Shown piece by piece: positions 6,219-9,193 of a stretch of DNA of 9,193 nucleotides. Under the pieces are notes generated by a model, which did not search any database, was not told the origin of the DNA, and was given only the letters and a program-made list of their open reading frames with translations. Every line of letters starts with the position of its first letter. Positions within the stretch are counted from its first letter, which is position 1. The translations under genes were made by a program, and so were the position numbers. Where the stretch lies: positions 1 to 9,193 of the forward strand of contig CAMCEP010000097.1 of assembly GCA_945873675.1 (NCBI GenBank). Direction: 5' to 3'. Origin of the DNA: Asaia bogorensis. Its GTDB lineage: Bacteria > Pseudomonadota > Alphaproteobacteria > Acetobacterales > Acetobacteraceae.

Positions 6219-7184
6219 ATGCAGCGTCGCGCGTTATTGGCGGCCATGGGCGGGCTTGTTGCGGCGCCTGCCCTGGCGCAACCGCAAGCCTGGCCCAGCC
6301 GCCCGATCCGCCTCATTATTCCTTATCCGCCAGGCGGTGCGACCGATACGCTGGCGCGGCCCTTTGCCGAACGGATGCGCGCCCGGCTTGGCCAGGCAGT
6401 AGTGATCGAAAATCGCGGCGGGGCGGCCACCACCATTGGCATGGAAGCCGCCGCGCGCGCTGCGCCAGATGGCTATACCCTTGTCATGAATGCCGACAAT
6501 ATCGCGTATTTTCCGCTGCTCTATCGCCGCCTGCCCTATGATCTGTTCCGCGATTTCGTGGCTGTTTCCAATATCGCCGCGACCGCGCTGGTGCTTGCCA
6601 TCAATCCCCGCCTGCCGGCCAATGATTTGCAGGAATTCATCGCTTTGTTGAAGCGCGAGCCTGATCGCTATGCCTTCGCCAATCCAAGCCTCGGCGCACC
6701 GCATCATCTGGGGTATGAGCTTTTCGCCCGCGAAGCGGGTGTGAAGATGTTGCAGGTGGAATATCGCGGCGGCGGCCCTGCCTTGAATGATGTGCTGGCC
6801 GGGCACGCGCATCTTGGCGTGTTTTCGCTTGGCGCGGTCAGCCAGCATTTTCAGGCGGGCACGCTCCGCCCGCTGGCAATTCTTTCGGCCAGGCGTTCCA
6901 GCATTGCGCCCGATGTGCCAACAACGGCGGAAGCTGGGCTGCCGCGTGTGCTTTCCGCGCTGAATTTCATGCTCTTTGCCCCGGCGGCGACACCGCCTGA
7001 GGTGATTGCGACGCTGAACGCGGCTTCTATTGCCGTCATGGAAGAACCGGCACTTCGTGAACAACTAACGCGCGCCGGGTTTGAAGTCATGACCAGCACA
7101 CCCGCTGAGGCCATGGCGATTTTGCGCGCCGAGCGTGACCGTTGGGCACCGGTACTCACCGGGCTTAATCTCAATCTGGATTGA
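6219..7184 (+). CDS. Second Bug/TctC family substrate-binding protein
   Basis: A 321-residue periplasmic solute-binding protein, clearly related to the - strand Bug protein of this window but not a recent duplicate. Its signal peptide MQRRALLAAMGG runs to ALA-QPQ, with cleavage likely after residue 20. The mature start has the family signature WPSRP (25-29), followed by PPGGATD (37-43) with the conserved GG and Asp of the carboxylate-binding loop. PDGYT, YAFANPSLGAPHH and YRGGGPALNDVLAGH match the later family blocks. The ligand loop reads YPPGGATD here and WAAGGSTD in the other copy, so the two may bind different organic acids. The gene follows the amidohydrolase in the same direction and precedes the Sua5-like gene by 12 bases, so all three are probably one transcript. 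A GTG at 6216 is an alternative start. No transporter membrane subunits are present. Confidence 0.93.
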   Translation: MQRRALLAAMGGLVAAPALAQPQAWPSRPIRLIIPYPPGGATDTLARPFAERMRARLGQAVVIENRGGAATTIGMEAAARAAPDGYTLVMNADNIAYFPLLYRRLPYDLFRDFVAVSNIAATALVLAINPRLPANDLQEFIALLKREPDRYAFANPSLGAPHHLGYELFAREAGVKMLQVEYRGGGPALNDVLAGHAHLGVFSLGAVSQHFQAGTLRPLAILSARRSSIAPDVPTTAEAGLPRVLSALNFMLFAPAATPPEVIATLNAASIAVMEEPALREQLTRAGFEVMTSTPAEAMAILRAERDRWAPVLTGLNLNLD

Positions 7185-7196
7185 TAGGAAAAAATA

Positions 7197-7928
7197 ATGA
7201 CAGTACTTGATATCAAGGGCGACGCACGACGCGTGGTGGATGCGGTAAAGGCCGGCGGTGTGGCGGTTTTTCCAACCGATGTCGGCTATGCTGGCACGGG
7301 CGGCTGCGAGGCCGCACTCACGCGGTTTTTCCTGGCCAAGGGCCGTGGCGCGCATAAGCGCAACGCCATGCTGGGCAGCCTCACCGTGCATGATGAAGTG
7401 CATGACATGCCCGCGCGCGGCAAGGAAATGATCCGCGCCCTGGTGCTGGATTATGATTTGCCGATTTCCGCCATTGGGCCTTACCGCGCGGATCACCCTC
7501 TGCTGCGCCGGTTGGGTGATGCGGCGCTATCGGCCAGCACGGAAGGTGGCACGCTGGCAATATTGATGAATGTGGGTGGGCTGGAAGCGGAAATGGCGCG
7601 GCTTGCCTTGGCGGAAGGTCAGCCGCTTTTTGGTTCCTCAGCCAATCTCACGGGAAGCGGCACGAAATTCCGCGCAGAGGATGTGCAGCCGGAAATTCGC
7701 GGCTGCGCCGATGTGGTGATTGATTACGGCTTGCAGAAATATCATCGCTATCGCCGATCTTCCACCATGATTGATTTCACCACGATGGAAGTCATCAGGA
7801 TCGGCAGTTGTTATGAATTGATCCAGGATGTGCTTCGCCGACATTTCAAGGTTGAATTGCCGCCCGATCCAGGGCTGGAGGCTTTGCCCTCAGGCCATGT
7901 TCGCGAAGCACAGCGCAAATATGCGTGA
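7197..7928 (+). CDS. Divergent Sua5/YciO/YrdC family protein
   Basis: A 243-residue protein of the YrdC-like fold. In the tRNA-modification enzymes TsaC/Sua5 this fold makes threonylcarbamoyl-AMP from threonine, bicarbonate and ATP. Recognisable elements are FPTDVGYAGTG (25-35, in place of the usual PT-T-YGL), K48 and R50 in the KxR position, SSANLTG (147-153) matching the SAN motif, and STMID (189-193) matching the STVVD strand. The usual TVAVR-P-HP block appears altered to GTLAILMNVGG, losing the conserved arginine. The C-terminal tail of about 40 residues is not the long Sua5 domain. I therefore do not call it tsaC. A housekeeping TsaC elsewhere in the genome and a nucleotide- or carbamoyl-related role for this copy are equally open. 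Its spacing (12 bases after the Bug gene, AGGAA site at 7186-7190) places it in the uptake/catabolic operon, an unusual setting for tRNA modification. Confidence 0.8.
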   Translation: MTVLDIKGDARRVVDAVKAGGVAVFPTDVGYAGTGGCEAALTRFFLAKGRGAHKRNAMLGSLTVHDEVHDMPARGKEMIRALVLDYDLPISAIGPYRADHPLLRRLGDAALSASTEGGTLAILMNVGGLEAEMARLALAEGQPLFGSSANLTGSGTKFRAEDVQPEIRGCADVVIDYGLQKYHRYRRSSTMIDFTTMEVIRIGSCYELIQDVLRRHFKVELPPDPGLEALPSGHVREAQRKYA

Positions 7929-7935
7929 CGCGATA

Positions 7936-7968
7936 CGGGCGCGGGGTGAACCCGCGCCCGGTCGTTTT
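7936..7968 (+). terminator. Rho-independent terminator of the amidohydrolase-Bug-Sua5-like operon
   Basis: CGGGCGCGGG (7936-7945) and CCCGCGCCCG (7951-7960) form a perfect 10-base, all-GC stem with a GTGAA loop. It starts 8 bases after the Sua5-like stop codon and is followed by TTTT at 7965-7968. The T-run supports + strand termination. It overlaps the stop codon of the convergent MmgE/PrpD gene (7967-7969), so the same hairpin also lies just past that gene and may slow - strand readthrough, although no T-run exists in that direction. Confidence 0.85.
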
Positions 7969-9193
7969 ATTCCGCCGCGCGTAGTGCCGTTTGGCTACGC
8001 AGCTTCACAATACCGGGCAGTGCAGCGCCCTTCCACAGCGCTTCCAGCAGCGCCTTGGCTTCCTGCACGCCGATGGCATCCGCCGTCAGTTCCAGGAATT
8101 TATCGGACAGATCAGCATCCGAAAGCGGCGCATCTGGATCACCCTTGCGCGTATGCTGATGGCGGTTCAGCACGCGGCCATCACGCAGCTTGATTTCCAC
8201 CTTCGCTGAACGCTTGGATGGGAAGGCCGCCGCGCATTCCGGATCGAGCGCCACGCTCACCTTCGGCATCACCGCGCGGATGGCGGGATCAGTCAGGCGT
8301 TCTGGTTCAAACGCGGCCAGCCGCACACCGCCATAAAGCAGCATGGTCGCGACGGTGAATTGCGTGGAGAAACGGCAATCCTGTTCTGTCGCAGCAGTCG
8401 GGCGATCGCAAACATCCTTGGTCGCCTTGTAGCCGCCGACATGCACACCAAGCACATCGTCCGCGCTGAAGCCGGCTTCGCGTTGTAAATCGCGCACGGC
8501 ATCAAGCGCTGCAAAAATATGCCCGCAGCAGCCGTGATTCTTGAAAGTCATATCCGTGATGGCATAGGGCTTGCCGATATTGGCCAGTGGCTTTTCCCAT
8601 TTGCCGATATCTTCGCTGGTGGCGGCGGCAAAACCCGCCGGGCCATGCAGCACATCCAGCGCGCCCGTCATGCCGCGCGCCGCTGCCATCGCCGCCATGG
8701 CGCCGGCTTCCGCCGCATGGCCGGGATGCAAAGGCTTTGACATGCCTTCCCCTCGGAAGGCTTGTTGCAGGCCGCTTGCCATGGTGGCGCAGGTTGCAAT
8801 GGCATGCGCGGTGCGTTCCGCATCGCAATTCAGCGCGACAGCCACCGCCGCCGCCGCACCAAAAGTGCCGACCGTGCCGGTGGTATGCCAGAAATCATAA
8901 TGAGACGGCTGCACCGCCACACCGATGCGGCAAGAAACCTCATACCCCGCAATCATCGCGCGCAGCAGCAAATCCATATCTGCGCCGCGCGATTGCGCGG
9001 CCGCCAGCGCTGCCGCAATGGTCGGGCAGCCGGGATGATAGACAGCGTAGCGATAGATATCGTCGAATTCGACGGTATGGGATGCCGTGCCATTCAGCAG
9101 CGCGGCATGACGCAGCGGCACCTGACGGCCGCTCACGTAACACACGGCACCTCCGCCGCCGCGTGTTTCATCCTCAAGCGCGGCTGACATCAG
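7967..9193 (-). CDS. MmgE/PrpD family protein, N-terminus beyond window
   Basis: 408 codons are visible, read from the right edge to a TAA stop. The frame is open to the last base of the window, and the ATG at 9190 is probably internal, because relatives are about 450 residues long and have roughly 45 more at the front. Family blocks visible in the partial protein are NGTASHTVEFDDIYRYAVYHPG (about 33-54), GYEVSCRIGVA, FWHTTGTVGTFGAAAA, KPLHPGHAAEAG and HGPAGF, followed by the HGCCGH segment where the lid domain begins. The family includes 2-methylcitrate dehydratase and cis-aconitate decarboxylase, cytoplasmic enzymes acting on tri- or dicarboxylic acids, but many members have unknown substrates. 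The methylcitrate-cycle partners prpB and prpC are not seen, so I do not call this prpD. Proximity to Bug binding proteins fits organic-acid catabolism. It converges on the Sua5-like gene and shares its terminator region. Confidence 0.9.
   Translation of the reverse strand: MMSAALEDETRGGGGAVCYVSGRQVPLRHAALLNGTASHTVEFDDIYRYAVYHPGCPTIAAALAAAQSRGADMDLLLRAMIAGYEVSCRIGVAVQPSHYDFWHTTGTVGTFGAAAAVAVALNCDAERTAHAIATCATMASGLQQAFRGEGMSKPLHPGHAAEAGAMAAMAAARGMTGALDVLHGPAGFAAATSEDIGKWEKPLANIGKPYAITDMTFKNHGCCGHIFAALDAVRDLQREAGFSADDVLGVHVGGYKATKDVCDRPTAATEQDCRFSTQFTVATMLLYGGVRLAAFEPERLTDPAIRAVMPKVSVALDPECAAAFPSKRSAKVEIKLRDGRVLNRHQHTRKGDPDAPLSDADLSDKFLELTADAIGVQEAKALLEALWKGAALPGIVKLRSQTALRAAE

Noticed and set aside
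6234..7064. A 276-codon open frame on the - strand opposite the second Bug gene
   Set aside because: No family motif is visible, and the + strand encodes a full-length binding protein with signal peptide and ribosome binding site.
1..9193. Mobile element, CRISPR array, tRNA/rRNA gene or phage remnant
   Set aside because: No transposase or integrase motif, no regularly spaced repeats, no flanking duplications and no tRNA-like cloverleaf were seen on either strand, and codon use looks uniform by eye.

Overview
The window looks like chromosomal DNA of a fairly GC-rich alphaproteobacterium, most likely of the Rhodospirillales/Acetobacteraceae type (Roseomonas-like). This is an inference. It rests on a pyruvate dehydrogenase E2 end followed by lpd, lipA and a RatA/COQ10-family gene, and on solute-binding proteins of the Bug (tripartite tricarboxylate transporter) type next to amidohydrolase and MmgE/PrpD genes. 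No search was run. No RNA gene, CRISPR array, insertion sequence or phage gene is visible, and no gap between genes exceeds about 165 bases.

Region 1 (1-3481, + strand) is a tightly packed lipoate/2-oxoacid dehydrogenase operon. In order it holds the last 43 codons of the pyruvate dehydrogenase E2 subunit, a GNAT acetyltransferase that overlaps E2 by one base (TGATG), dihydrolipoyl dehydrogenase (lpdA), lipoyl synthase (lipA), and a START-fold RatA/COQ10-like protein that begins one base after the lipA stop. E2 carries lipoyl groups, LipA makes them by sulfur insertion and Lpd re-oxidises them. The last gene probably serves ubiquinone-dependent respiration.

Region 2 (3489-9193) has an accessory, catabolic character. 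A Bug-family periplasmic binding protein on the - strand converges on region 1 with a 7-base gap. Across a 162-base divergent promoter region lies a + strand run of three genes: a metal-dependent amidohydrolase with a Tat signal placed unusually far inside the protein, a second Bug binding protein, and a divergent Sua5/YciO/YrdC-family protein. This run ends at a strong hairpin terminator. Beyond it a convergent MmgE/PrpD-family gene runs off the right edge of the window. A plausible but unproven reading is that the two binding proteins capture organic acids in the periplasm, the exported amidohydrolase acts on a related compound, and the MmgE/PrpD enzyme processes a carboxylic acid in the cytoplasm. 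The membrane subunits that Bug proteins need (TctA/TctB type) are not in the window, and neither is a regulator.

The least ordinary items are the Sua5/YrdC paralogue in a catabolic setting with a partly degenerate motif set, the amidohydrolase with about 65 residues in front of its twin-arginine motif, and the GNAT enzyme wedged between E2 and Lpd. None amounts to a clearly new system on the evidence of this window alone.
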